Assembly (NCBI GenBank): GCA_905202255.1
Contig: CAJKRH010000032.1
Coordinates: 1-21,754, forward strand
Direction: 5' to 3'
DNA: 21,754 nucleotides
Source of the DNA: an uncultured Ruminococcus sp.
GTDB taxonomy: Bacteria > Bacillota > Clostridia > Oscillospirales > CAG-272
A program made the translations under genes and the position numbers. The notes under the pieces were generated by a model. The model did not search any database. It was not told the origin of the DNA and saw only the letters and a list, made by a program, of their open reading frames with translations. The first letter of the stretch is position 1. Every line of letters starts with the position of its first letter. Shown in pieces: positions 1 through 7,196 of this stretch.

Positions 1-55
1 AGAAGAAGAAGAAGAAGAAGAAGAAGAAGAAGAAGAAGAAGAAGAAGAAGAAGAA
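1..55. repeat. GAA/AGA trinucleotide microsatellite
   Basis: About 18 uninterrupted copies of a purine-only triplet run from the window edge to base 55, so the true length is unknown. One plus-strand frame reads as poly-Glu and continues open through the following tandem repeat to a TAA near base 140. It could therefore be the tail of a gene cut by the edge, or simply an intergenic microsatellite. The second reading is preferred because the sequence after it has no coding character. Confidence 0.95.
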
Positions 56-88
56 AAGCATCTTTACGCAGAAAAGCATCTTTACGCC
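53..88. repeat. 18-bp tandem duplication next to the microsatellite
   Basis: Two head-to-tail copies of an 18-base unit beginning GAAAAGCATC lie at 53-70 and 71-88 and differ only at the last base. The unit directly abuts the GAA tract, which suggests slippage. No function is visible. Bases 89-180 show no gene; a perfect 10-bp palindrome GGAAATTTCC (169-178) lies just upstream of the upp -35 box. Confidence 0.85.
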
Positions 89-180
89 TTTTCTTCACAG
101 AAAATCGCCCTCTCCCTTTTTTTCACCATTCATCACAAATAAAAAGCGCAAAAATATCGCAAAAACAGGAAATTTCCCTA

Positions 181-209
181 TTGCAAAAAAGCGTTCTCCA
201 TGGTATAAT
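181..209 (+). promoter_or_regulatory. Sigma-A promoter of upp
   Basis: TTGCAA (181-186), a 17-base spacer and a perfect TATAAT (204-209) lie about 54 bases before the upp start codon. The transcript would start near 216. Confidence 0.8.
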
Positions 210-262
210 AATAAATTGAAAAAAATAAAAAGCGTCGCACAGCGGCGGGAACGGAGTAAAAA

Positions 263-892
263 ATGGGACAGCTTCACATTATCGATCATCCCCTTATTCA
301 GCACAAGCTCACCTACATGAGAAAGAAGGAGACGGGCTCAAAGGATTTCCGCATTCTTCTTGATGAAATTTCCATGCTTATGGGCTATGAGGTTACAAGA
401 GATCTTCCTCTGCGCGACTATGAAATCGAAACACCTATCACAAAGATGACAGGCAAGGTCATCTCGGGCAAAAAGCTCGCGGTTATTCCGATACTGCGCG
501 CCGGTCTCGGAATGGTAAACGGCATTCTCGAGCTCGTTCCCGTAGCAAAAGTCGGTCATATCGGTCTTTACCGTGACCCCGATACACACAAGCCCGTAGA
601 ATACTACTGCAAGCTCCCTACGGATATCGGCGAGAGAATAGTTATCGTTGTTGACCCGATGCTCGCAACAGGCGGCAGTGCTTCCGATGCAATCACCATG
701 CTCAAGAAGAGAGGTTGCACAAATATCCGTCTCATGTGTCTTGTAGCCGCTCCCGAAGGCGTAGCGGCTGTTCAGGCGGCTCATCCCGATGTCGATATCT
801 ACACCGCCGCGCTCGATGAAAAGCTCAATGAGCACGCATATATCGTTCCCGGTCTCGGCGATGCGGGCGACAGACTCTTCGGAACAAAATAA
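263..892 (+). CDS. upp: Uracil phosphoribosyltransferase
   Basis: A 209-residue protein matching the usual length of bacterial UPRTase, the cytoplasmic pyrimidine-salvage enzyme that makes UMP and pyrophosphate from uracil and PRPP. The N-terminus (HPLIQHKLTYMR) and the PRPP-binding loop DPMLATGGSA at about residues 131-140 are characteristic of the family. The C-terminal uracil-binding region (YIVPGLGDAGDR) is intact. The ATG is preceded by GGAG at 253-256 with 6 bases of spacing. The gene has its own promoter and terminator, so it appears monocistronic. Confidence 0.97.
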   Translation: MGQLHIIDHPLIQHKLTYMRKKETGSKDFRILLDEISMLMGYEVTRDLPLRDYEIETPITKMTGKVISGKKLAVIPILRAGLGMVNGILELVPVAKVGHIGLYRDPDTHKPVEYYCKLPTDIGERIVIVVDPMLATGGSASDAITMLKKRGCTNIRLMCLVAAPEGVAAVQAAHPDVDIYTAALDEKLNEHAYIVPGLGDAGDRLFGTK

Positions 893-912
893 GCCGTTTT
901 CCCAGTAAAACC

Positions 913-946
913 TTTCCCGCGGCAGAGCCCGCGGGAAAATTTTTTT
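913..946 (+). terminator. Intrinsic terminator of upp
   Basis: A perfect 10-bp stem (913-922 with 929-938, GC-rich core CCCGCGG) with a 6-base loop is followed by a run of seven T. It lies 20 bases after the upp stop. Confidence 0.92.
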
Positions 947-966
947 CATGAATTTTCGCAAAAGTA

Positions 967-995
967 TTGACAGAAGGCAAAGCCTGTGGTATACT
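967..995 (+). promoter_or_regulatory. Promoter of infC-rpmI-rplT
   Basis: Perfect -35 TTGACA (967-972), 17-base spacer and TATACT (990-995). It lies about 160 bases before infC, leaving room for a long regulatory leader. Confidence 0.88.
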
Positions 996-1001
996 ACTTA
1001 G

Positions 1002-1157
1002 GCAAAATGAAGCAGAACTCTCTGTTCTCACCGCCCCGATTCCGTTCGCGCGCGGTATAATACCGATTTTTACGGCACTTTTGCCGATATTATCGCTATT
1101 TATGCGGAGAGCTTGGCTTTCCGCATTTTTTAATTTTATTTTTTGGAGGTGCTTACT
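1002..1157 (+). promoter_or_regulatory. infC operon leader, probable L20-type autoregulatory attenuator
   Basis: The 5' UTR between the promoter and infC is about 155 nt and holds several hairpins: AGAAC/GTTCT near 1015-1029, CGGTA/TACCG at 1053-1065 and CGGCA/TGCCG at 1073-1086. It ends in an intrinsic terminator (listed separately) just before the infC ribosome binding site. In Bacillus subtilis the equivalent leader is bound by ribosomal protein L20, which causes premature termination. The same role is inferred here from position and architecture; the L20-binding fold itself was not verified. Confidence 0.65.
1102..1131 (+). terminator. Leader terminator (attenuator) before infC
   Basis: Stem of 11 bp including one G-U pair (1102-1112 with 1116-1126), 3-base loop TTG, followed by a T-run. 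It lies inside the operon leader, only about 30 bases before the infC start, so read-through is required for infC-rpmI-rplT expression from the upstream promoter. Confidence 0.85.
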
Positions 1158-1673
1158 ATAAGCAAGCAGGAACATCTCATCAATGAGGAAATAAAAGTAC
1201 CCGAAGTGCGCCTTATAGGAGCGGACGGGGAGCAGATAGGCGTAGTGCCGATAGCGAAAGCACAGGAGCTTTCCATAGAGAAAGAACTCGACCTCGTTAT
1301 GATTGCGCCGCAGGCTACACCGCCTGTATGCCGCATAATGGACTACGGTAAATTCCGATTTGAGCGCGACAAGCGTGAAAAAGAAGCCAAAAAGAAGCAG
1401 CAGGTCATCGAGGTCAAGGAAATTCAGCTTTCCTGCAAGATAGGCGACCACGATCTCCAGACAAAGCTCAATCATGCGCACAGATTTCTGAATGCCGGCA
1501 ATAAAGTCAAGGTTGTCGTCCGTTTCAGCTGGCGTGAGCTTCGCCATCCGGAGCTTGGTCAGGCTGTGCTCGAGAGATTCGAGGCAGGTTGCGCAGGCGT
1601 GGGTGCGGCTGATAAAAAAGCTGTTCTCGAGGGCAGAAACCTCACATTGTTCTTATCACCCGTAAAAAAATAA
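1158..1673 (+). CDS. infC: Translation initiation factor IF-3
   Basis: A 171-residue IF-3, which binds the 30S subunit and controls initiator tRNA and start-codon fidelity. The family signatures INEEIKVPEVRLIGADG (N-domain), PPVCRIMDYGKFRFE (linker), and the C-domain with IGDHDLQTKLNHAHRFL are all present. The start is unusual. GGAGGT at 1145-1150 is the obvious ribosome binding site, and 7 bases later comes ATA (1158-1160), giving a protein that begins (M)ISKQEHLINEE, the expected IF-3 N-terminus. The only other in-frame start is a TTG at 1143 that overlaps the ribosome binding site itself. Rare start codons (AUU, AUA) on infC are known to support autoregulation by IF-3. Confidence 0.95.
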   Translation: MSKQEHLINEEIKVPEVRLIGADGEQIGVVPIAKAQELSIEKELDLVMIAPQATPPVCRIMDYGKFRFERDKREKEAKKKQQVIEVKEIQLSCKIGDHDLQTKLNHAHRFLNAGNKVKVVVRFSWRELRHPELGQAVLERFEAGCAGVGAADKKAVLEGRNLTLFLSPVKK

Positions 1674-1710
1674 AATAAAACATAATATACCGAAAGGACG
1701 AAAAACAGTC

Positions 1711-1908
1711 ATGGCAAAGATTAAAACTCACAAGGCTACCGCCAAAAGATTTTCTATCACAAAAAACGGCAAGGTTAAAATGAACTCTTCATTCCGCCGT
1801 CATAAGCTCGGTCTTAAGACTCCGAAGAGAAAGAGACAGCTCAGACGCAATGCATACCTGAGCCCTTCTTTCGAGAGCACTATCAAGACGCTCATTCCCA
1901 ACAAATAA
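1711..1908 (+). CDS. rpmI: 50S ribosomal protein L35
   Basis: 65 residues, very basic, beginning MAKIKTHKATAKRFSITKNG, with the typical HKLGLKTPKRKRQLR stretch. It sits between infC and rplT as in nearly all Bacillota. It is preceded by a GAAAGGAC ribosome binding site and lies 37 bases after the infC stop, so it is in the same operon. Confidence 0.97.
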   Translation: MAKIKTHKATAKRFSITKNGKVKMNSSFRRHKLGLKTPKRKRQLRRNAYLSPSFESTIKTLIPNK

Positions 1909-1939
1909 TTCAGATTGATTTAACAGGAGGAAACATAAG

Positions 1940-2293
1940 ATGGCAAGAGTAAAAGGCGCGATGATGACTCGCAAAAGAAGAAATAAAGTATTAAAGCTCG
2001 CAAAAGGCTACTGGGGTGCCAAGAGTAAGCACTTCAAGATGGCTAAGCAGGCTGTAATGAAGAGCGGCAACTATGCGTTTGCAGGCAGAAAGCAGAAGAA
2101 GAGAGATTTCCGCAGACTCTGGATTGCAAGAATCAACGCTCAGGCTAAGGTAAACGGAATGAACTATTCCACATTTATGTGCGGACTCAAGAGAGCCGGC
2201 ATAGACCTGAACAGAAAGATGCTCGCAGAGCTTGCTGTAAACGACAAGGAAGCATTCGCTTCTCTCGTAGCTACAGCAAAAGCCGCACTTTAA
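1940..2293 (+). CDS. rplT: 50S ribosomal protein L20
   Basis: 117 residues with the canonical L20 sequence: basic N-terminal extension MARVKGAMMTRKRRNKVLK, then AKGYWGAKSKHFKMAKQAVMKS and the globular RNA-binding C-domain (FMCGLKRAGIDLNRKMLAELA). L20 is an early 23S rRNA assembly protein and, in Bacillota, the repressor of its own operon. The ribosome binding site AGGAGG is near 1925. It is the last gene of the operon. Confidence 0.97.
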   Translation: MARVKGAMMTRKRRNKVLKLAKGYWGAKSKHFKMAKQAVMKSGNYAFAGRKQKKRDFRRLWIARINAQAKVNGMNYSTFMCGLKRAGIDLNRKMLAELAVNDKEAFASLVATAKAAL

Positions 2294-2317
2294 TTTTTAA
2301 TAGCGCGCAGAAGGGGG

Positions 2318-2351
2318 GGCGGCAGAGGCGATATTGCTTCTGTCGCCTTTT
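2318..2351 (+). terminator. Terminator of infC-rpmI-rplT
   Basis: Twelve base pairs with two G-T wobbles (2318-2329 with 2336-2347), 6-base loop GATATT, then TTTT. It lies 25 bases downstream of rplT. The T-run is short, so some read-through to the methyltransferase gene is possible. Confidence 0.75.
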
Positions 2352-2411
2352 GTGAGAATCGGAGGACACCGCATTTCCGATTTCCGATTATAAGGCAGAA
2401 AGGAGCACCGC

Positions 2412-3218
2412 ATGAAAAAAATCACCGATTTCCCGTATATATCCTCGCGGGCAAACCCGAAAATAACCGAAGCGGCAAAGCTTGCGGATAAGAAATACCG
2501 CGATGCGAGCGGCTGTTTTGCCTTTGAGGGAATAAAACTCCTTTCCGACGCCTGCCGCAGCGGATATATTCCCGAGGCTGTATATATCACCGAGCGCGCT
2601 TACGGGCGTTTTTATGATGAGCTTGACGCGCTCGGCATCGACAGCGCGATAACCGTCGTGGCGGATGCCGTATATGAAAAGCTCTCTTTCGAAAACGCAC
2701 CGCAGGGCGTTTTTGCCGTCGCGCGACAGAAGCGTGAAAGAAGCAACGCAGGCGACGACGGCTTCGTGCTCTTTCTCGACAATGTCGGCGACCCGGGCAA
2801 TCTCGGTGCCATAATCAGAAGCGCCGATGCCTTCGGTGTTTCAAAGATATATATTTCTGCGGGCAGTGCCGACCTCTACAGTCCGAAGACCCTGCGCGCC
2901 TGCATGGGCTCGGCTTTCCGCGTGAATGCCGAGACGGAATGCGATATCGTCGAAAAGATAGGAAAGCTTCGCGCAGGCGGCAAGCGCGTCTACGCGGCTA
3001 TGCTCGATGAAAGTGCCGCGAAACTCTGCGATATACCCGATATGGCGCACTCCGCTTTCGTCGTCGGAAACGAGGGTCATGGTGTCTCCCACGCCGTGCG
3101 TGCCATGTGCGAGCGTGCGGTATACATTCCCATGCGGGAGGGCGGTGCGCAGTCGCTGAACGCGGCTGTGGCGGCGAGCATCATCATATGGGAAGCCTGC
3201 GGCAGAAATATCGGATAA
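2412..3218 (+). CDS. TrmH/SpoU-family RNA 2'-O-methyltransferase
   Basis: 268 residues. An N-terminal substrate-binding domain (about 1-105) is followed by the SPOUT methyltransferase domain with all three SpoU motifs: motif 1 NVGDPGNLGAIIRSADAFG (about 124-142), motif 2 FVVGNEGHGVS (about 216-226) and motif 3 IPMREGGAQSLNAAVAASI (about 239-257). These form the trefoil knot that binds S-adenosylmethionine. Its place after rplT matches the YsgA-type 23S rRNA methyltransferases of Bacillota, but the exact target nucleotide cannot be read from the sequence, so no symbol is given. The start is supported by AGGAG at 2401-2405. dprA follows after 36 bases, so the two are probably co-transcribed. 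Confidence 0.9.
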   Translation: MKKITDFPYISSRANPKITEAAKLADKKYRDASGCFAFEGIKLLSDACRSGYIPEAVYITERAYGRFYDELDALGIDSAITVVADAVYEKLSFENAPQGVFAVARQKRERSNAGDDGFVLFLDNVGDPGNLGAIIRSADAFGVSKIYISAGSADLYSPKTLRACMGSAFRVNAETECDIVEKIGKLRAGGKRVYAAMLDESAAKLCDIPDMAHSAFVVGNEGHGVSHAVRAMCERAVYIPMREGGAQSLNAAVAASIIIWEACGRNIG

Positions 3219-3254
3219 ATTCCACTGCAAAGCTATCGGTAAAGGAGTGTTTTT

Positions 3255-4643
3255 ATGAAAAAGGAAGAACTTCTCTGCTATATCTGGCTTTCGCTTCGTT
3301 GCGGTGCCGGAAGCGAAGAGGCATCGCGTCTGCTCGATGTCTTTGACGGTGCCGCAGGTGTCTATGCGGCAAAGCGTGATGAGCTTGCCGCTGTTTGCGA
3401 CAGCGCCGCTACCGTCGATTCCCTCTGCGACAAAAATATGAGCCTGCCGAAGAAAATACTCGATTTCTGCATAAAAAACGATGTCGGCATTCTCACCTGC
3501 GACAGCGAATATTATCCCTCGCGCCTGCGGAGCATCTATGCAAAACCGATAGTGCTCTACTGCAAAGGCAAAATGCGCGATCTTGATAAAAATGTGCTTA
3601 TCGCCTGCGTAGGCACGAGAAACTGTACCGAATACGGGCGCACCATGGCATACAAAATGGGCGCAGAGCTTGCGATGGGCGGCGCTTTTGTAGTCAGCGG
3701 TATGGCGCTCGGCATAGATGCTATAAGTCAGCGCGGCGCACTCTCCGAGCGTGGTTACACCATCGCCGTACTCGGAAGCGGAATAGATGTCATCTATCCG
3801 CCGCAGAATAAATCGCTCTACAGAGAAATTGCGGAAAAGGGTTTGATTATCACGGAATTTGCGCCCGGCACGCGCCCGTATGCGAAAAATTTCCCGATAA
3901 GAAACAGAATAATCAGCGGCCTCTCAAACGGCACGGTCGTCATAGAGGCAGGCAAGGCGAGCGGAGCGCTCATCACTGCGGAAAAGGCAATCGAGCAGGG
4001 GAAGCAGGTTTTCGCCGTGCCCGGCGATGTCGGCTCCGATACAAGCGACGGTGCAAACGATTTGATTATGCAGGGCTCTAAGCTCGTAACCTGCGCAAAG
4101 GATGTTCTCTGCGAATATGAACTGCTCTATCCGCATAAAATATTCACCGAACATATAAAGACAATCCATTTCGTAAAGAAAAGCGGCGTGAATGTCACAT
4201 ATATTCCCGAAGAGGACGAAAGCGAGCCGCAGGAGGAAAAGAAACACGGGCTTCTTTCGCTTTTGCGCGGCAGAAAAAAGAAAAACCCCGAAAACGAGGA
4301 CGCTGTGCTCTCGGCAAGTGAATTTGAAGAGCTTTCCGGCAAGCGCGGCACGGGCTATGCCGCGGCGGCAAGCAGCGAAACGGCAAAAGTTTCCGCCACG
4401 CATGAGCAGGTCGACGAAAAGACGGCAGAGCCTCCCGCAGAAATTCCCGACGACCTCGGCGAAACGGAGAAAAATATCCTCCGCTGTATGAAATCGGCGA
4501 TGACAGCCGATGAAATCACCGCGCAGTACCGTAAGAAGTTCGATGCGGATGCAAGCGAAGCCGAGCTTCTCTCAACGCTCACCATGCTTGAGATAGACGG
4601 TTTTCTCGAGTCCTGCGCAGGCGGAAAATACCGCCGTACATAA
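3255..4643 (+). CDS. dprA: DNA-processing protein DprA/Smf
   Basis: 462 residues, about 100 longer than the common 360. DprA loads RecA on incoming single-stranded DNA during natural transformation. The order is a short N-terminal helical domain (about 1-75), then the Rossmann-like DprA domain (about 95-285) with the signatures ACVGTRNCTEYG, VSGMALGIDAISQRGAL, VLGSGIDVIYPPQN, FPIRNRIISGLSNGTVVIEA, SGALITAEKA and GQVFAVPGDV-like GKQVFAVPGDV. Then comes a charged, low-complexity insert (about 310-395, rich in Glu, Lys and Ala), and a C-terminal winged-helix domain (about 400-462, LGETEKNILRCM...TMLEIDGFLE). AAAGGAG at 3241-3247 sets the start. The insert explains the excess length. The dprA-topA order is common in Bacillota. 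Confidence 0.95.
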   Translation: MKKEELLCYIWLSLRCGAGSEEASRLLDVFDGAAGVYAAKRDELAAVCDSAATVDSLCDKNMSLPKKILDFCIKNDVGILTCDSEYYPSRLRSIYAKPIVLYCKGKMRDLDKNVLIACVGTRNCTEYGRTMAYKMGAELAMGGAFVVSGMALGIDAISQRGALSERGYTIAVLGSGIDVIYPPQNKSLYREIAEKGLIITEFAPGTRPYAKNFPIRNRIISGLSNGTVVIEAGKASGALITAEKAIEQGKQVFAVPGDVGSDTSDGANDLIMQGSKLVTCAKDVLCEYELLYPHKIFTEHIKTIHFVKKSGVNVTYIPEEDESEPQEEKKHGLLSLLRGRKKKNPENEDAVLSASEFEELSGKRGTGYAAAASSETAKVSATHEQVDEKTAEPPAEIPDDLGETEKNILRCMKSAMTADEITAQYRKKFDADASEAELLSTLTMLEIDGFLESCAGGKYRRT

Positions 4644-4673
4644 AACATACACAATTCCGACATAAAATTTATC

Positions 4674-4702
4674 TTGACATGGCGGATAAAATCGTGTATA
4701 AT
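4674..4702 (+). promoter_or_regulatory. Promoter of topA
   Basis: TTGACA (4674-4679), 17-base spacer and TATAAT (4697-4702): a perfect consensus sigma-A promoter in the dprA-topA gap. topA therefore has its own start in addition to any read-through from dprA. Confidence 0.92.
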
Positions 4703-4739
4703 GGCTTCTGCACACACTTTTAAGGGCAGAAGCCTGCCC
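4703..4739 (+). promoter_or_regulatory. Inverted repeats over the topA transcription start
   Basis: A perfect 9-bp inverted repeat, GGCTTCTGC (4703-4711) and GCAGAAGCC (4726-4734), begins immediately after the -10 box and straddles the predicted start near 4709. The right arm also takes part in a second, incompatible hairpin GGGCAG/CTGCCC (4724-4729 with 4734-4739). No T-run follows. It could be an operator, a torsion-sensitive cruciform, or an mRNA 5' structure; the sequence does not decide between these. Confidence 0.55.
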
Positions 4740-4774
4740 ATATTCTACCAAACGATAAGGAGATAAAATTTCTG

Positions 4775-7012
4775 ATGCGAAATCTTGTTATTGTGGAGTC
4801 GCCCTCCAAGGCTACGACAATAAATTCCTATCTCGGAAAGGATTATAAGGTTTTAGCTTCCGTAGGTCATGTACGCGACCTGCCGAAAAGCACTCTCGGA
4901 GTTGATATCGAGCACGATTTCAAGCTTAAATATATAAATATAAAAGGAAAGAGCGAGCTGATAAATCAGCTGAAAAAGGAAGCCAAGGCTGCCGATATGA
5001 TTTATCTCGCGACCGACCCTGACAGAGAGGGAGAAGCTATTTCATGGCATCTCGCTTCTGTCCTCGGCGTCGAAGAGAATAAGATCCGCCGCGTGGCTTT
5101 CAACGAGATAACGAAGAATGTCATTCTTCATCAGATTGAAAATCCGCGCGATATAGATATGAATCTCGTCAATTCTCAGCAGGCACGCCGTGCGCTGGAC
5201 AGAATCGTCGGCTATAAGCTCAGCCCATACCTTTGGAAAACGATAAAGAGCGGTCTCTCCGCGGGCAGAGTCCAGTCTGTTGCCACAAGGCTCATCACCG
5301 AGCGAGAGGCGGAAATCAAAGCTTTTGTGCCGAGCGAATACTGGACTATAGATGCCGAGCTGAAATCCGCCAAGGCACATACAGTGAAGGCAAAATTCTT
5401 CGGTACGGCAGACGGGAAAAAGGATCTTTCCTGCGAGGCTGACGCAAACGAGGTTCTCGCCGCCTGTGAAAACGGCGAATTTACCGCTGTTTCCGTAAAG
5501 CGCGCGCAGAAGAGCAAATCTCCGATGCCGCCTTTCACCACCTCATCGCTCCTTCAGGAGGCATCAAAGCGTCTCGGTTTCCAGTCCAAGCGCATAATGA
5601 AGGTTGCGCAGGAGCTCTATGAGGGCATAAACCTCGGCGAAAAATTCGGCGGAAGCCACGGTATCATCACATATATGAGAACAGACTCGCTCCGCATTTC
5701 CGATGAAGCGGCAGAGGCGGCACGCGAATATATCACAGGCAAATTCGGCAAGGAATATTATCCGCCGAAGCGCAGAATATTCAAGACAGGCGAAGAAGCG
5801 CAGGACGCGCATGAAGCTATCCGCCCTGCGGATATGCATTTCGAGCCTGACGCCATCAAAAAGATGCTCACAAGCGACCAGTATAAGCTCTATAAGCTCA
5901 TCTGGGACAGATTCCTTGCGAGCCAGATGCGCAATGCCGAATTCAATACGCTGAATGTTGAAATAGAATGCGGCGGATATATTTTCCGTTCCGGCGAAAC
6001 AGCGATAAAATTCAAGGGCTATCTGCTCGCCTATGACGACGGCGAAACGGAGCTCGGCGAGCTTTACGATATAAACGAGGGCGAGAAACTCACGCTGAAG
6101 AAGCTCACGCCGAAGCAGAATTTCACCGACCCGCCCTCACATTATACAGAAGGCTCGCTCATCAAGGTTTTCAAGGAAAAAGGCATCGCACGCCCCAGCA
6201 CCTATGCTTCCACCATCACCACGATAATAGACCGCGGTTATGTTGAGCGCGATAAAAAACTGCTCAAATCCACACCTCTCGGTGAAGCAATGGTAGAGCT
6301 GATGAAAAAGAATTTCCCGCATATTGTCGATTATAAATTCACGGCGAATATGGAGGATGACCTCGATGAAATAGCCGGCGGCAAGGAAACTTATGAAGAA
6401 GTTCTGACCAAATTTTATGGCGATTTCGAAAAAACGCTTGAAAAGGCGCAGAAACATATCAGCGAAAATAAGGTTGAGGTTCCGCTTGAGGAATGTGATA
6501 TGGTCTGCGAAAAATGCGGAGGTAAAATGGTCATCCGCAAAGGCAGATTCGGCAGATTTGCCGCTTGTATCAATTATCCCGAGTGCAAATATACCGTTGC
6601 GATAGATGCAAATAATCAACCGATAAAGCATGAAAAGGTCGAACCGGAAAAGACTGATATGAAATGCGAACTCTGCGGCAGCGATATGGTCATCCGTACG
6701 AGCCGCTACGGCAAATTCTATGCCTGCAGTAACTTCCCGAAATGCAAAAATACGAAGCCGATACGCGAGCATATCGGAGTTAAATGTCCGAAATGCGGCG
6801 GCGAAATAGTCAAGGGCTTCGGTAAGAATCACAGCATGTTTTACAGCTGTGAGAAATATCCCGAGTGTGATTTTTCATCATGGGATTTGCCAACAGCCGA
6901 TAAATGTCCGAAATGCGGCGGTATGCTCTTTGTAAAAAAAGGCAAGGGCTACAAATACTGCGGCAATAAGGACTGCGGCTATAGCGAAGCCCCGGAAAAG
7001 GCTGAAAAATAA
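4775..7012 (+). CDS. topA: DNA topoisomerase I (type IA)
   Basis: 745 residues. The enzyme relaxes negative supercoils through a 5'-phosphotyrosine link. The N-terminal Toprim domain shows VIVESPSKA (catalytic Glu8) and the acidic triad motif ATDPDREGEAISWHL. The active-site Tyr300 sits in HGIITYMRTDSLRIS. The C-terminal tail (from about residue 575) has four Cys4 zinc ribbons, three starting CEKCGG, CELCGS and CPKCGG with Cys pairs 15-20 residues apart, and a fourth that ends CGNKDCGYSE. AAGGAGA lies 11 bases before the ATG. Length and domain order are normal for Clostridia. Confidence 0.97.
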   Translation: MRNLVIVESPSKATTINSYLGKDYKVLASVGHVRDLPKSTLGVDIEHDFKLKYINIKGKSELINQLKKEAKAADMIYLATDPDREGEAISWHLASVLGVEENKIRRVAFNEITKNVILHQIENPRDIDMNLVNSQQARRALDRIVGYKLSPYLWKTIKSGLSAGRVQSVATRLITEREAEIKAFVPSEYWTIDAELKSAKAHTVKAKFFGTADGKKDLSCEADANEVLAACENGEFTAVSVKRAQKSKSPMPPFTTSSLLQEASKRLGFQSKRIMKVAQELYEGINLGEKFGGSHGIITYMRTDSLRISDEAAEAAREYITGKFGKEYYPPKRRIFKTGEEAQDAHEAIRPADMHFEPDAIKKMLTSDQYKLYKLIWDRFLASQMRNAEFNTLNVEIECGGYIFRSGETAIKFKGYLLAYDDGETELGELYDINEGEKLTLKKLTPKQNFTDPPSHYTEGSLIKVFKEKGIARPSTYASTITTIIDRGYVERDKKLLKSTPLGEAMVELMKKNFPHIVDYKFTANMEDDLDEIAGGKETYEEVLTKFYGDFEKTLEKAQKHISENKVEVPLEECDMVCEKCGGKMVIRKGRFGRFAACINYPECKYTVAIDANNQPIKHEKVEPEKTDMKCELCGSDMVIRTSRYGKFYACSNFPKCKNTKPIREHIGVKCPKCGGEIVKGFGKNHSMFYSCEKYPECDFSSWDLPTADKCPKCGGMLFVKKGKGYKYCGNKDCGYSEAPEKAEK

Positions 7013-7034
7013 TCGGATAAAACAACAAAATACA

Positions 7035-7072
7035 GCAAAAAGCTTCCGTTGATTTCAACGGAAGCTTTTTGC
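7035..7072. terminator. Bidirectional terminator between topA and the LRR locus
   Basis: A perfect 18-bp inverted repeat (7035-7052 with 7055-7072; core AGCTTCCGTTGA) with a 2-base centre, flanked by A5 on the left and T5 on the right. It can stop topA transcripts on plus and the LRR/peptide transcripts on minus. Confidence 0.93.
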
Positions 7073-7101
7073 ATATAAGCAAGACAAAGAAAGGGGGGAT
7101 T

Positions 7102-7169
7102 AACACATATGCGAAGCATGTGTGTTGGCGTCGCCGAGACGGGGGGATATGCGAAGCATATGTGTGATT
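7102..7169. mobile_element. 64-bp MITE/REP-like insertion with GCGAAGC hairpins
   Basis: Present in cassette copy A but absent from copy B. It is bounded by direct repeats GATT (7098-7101 and 7166-7169), and its ends are 10-bp terminal inverted repeats: ACACATATGC (7103-7112) and GCATATGTGT (7156-7165). It holds two hairpins with a GAA loop closed by GC pairs: an 11-bp stem at 7102-7126 and an AT-rich stem at 7147-7161. The joined features fit a non-autonomous mini-element, but only one clean insertion is visible here and a deletion in copy B is possible. Confidence 0.55.
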
Positions 7170-7196
7170 GTCTGCTTAACTATGGTAAATAGGGAT

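Larger units (their letters stand above)
7021..7196. repeat. Terminator cassette copy A (with insertion)
   Basis: A segment starting near 7021 (ACAACAAAATACAGC) and ending near 7194 (CTATGGTAAATAGGG) is repeated at about 12207-12313. The copies share the terminator hairpin, the CATATAAGCAAGACAAA stretch, a G-run and TGTCTGCTTAACTATGG. Copy A has 64-68 extra bases after the G-run. Both copies end within a dozen bases of the stop codon of a minus-strand surface-module gene, so the cassette is a 3'-flank unit copied along with, or between, the two LRR loci. Confidence 0.88.

Noticed and set aside
1056..1061. Second promoter with TATAAT in the infC leader
   Set aside because: The box sits within a CGGTA/TACCG hairpin and has no -35 element at 16-18 bases.
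338..1547. Overlapping minus-strand ORFs of 207 and 240 residues
   Set aside because: Antisense to upp and infC; no start signals, and both cross clear promoters and terminators.
6137..6832. 231-residue minus-strand ORF
   Set aside because: Shadow of topA, including its zinc-ribbon region; composition unlike real proteins of the window.
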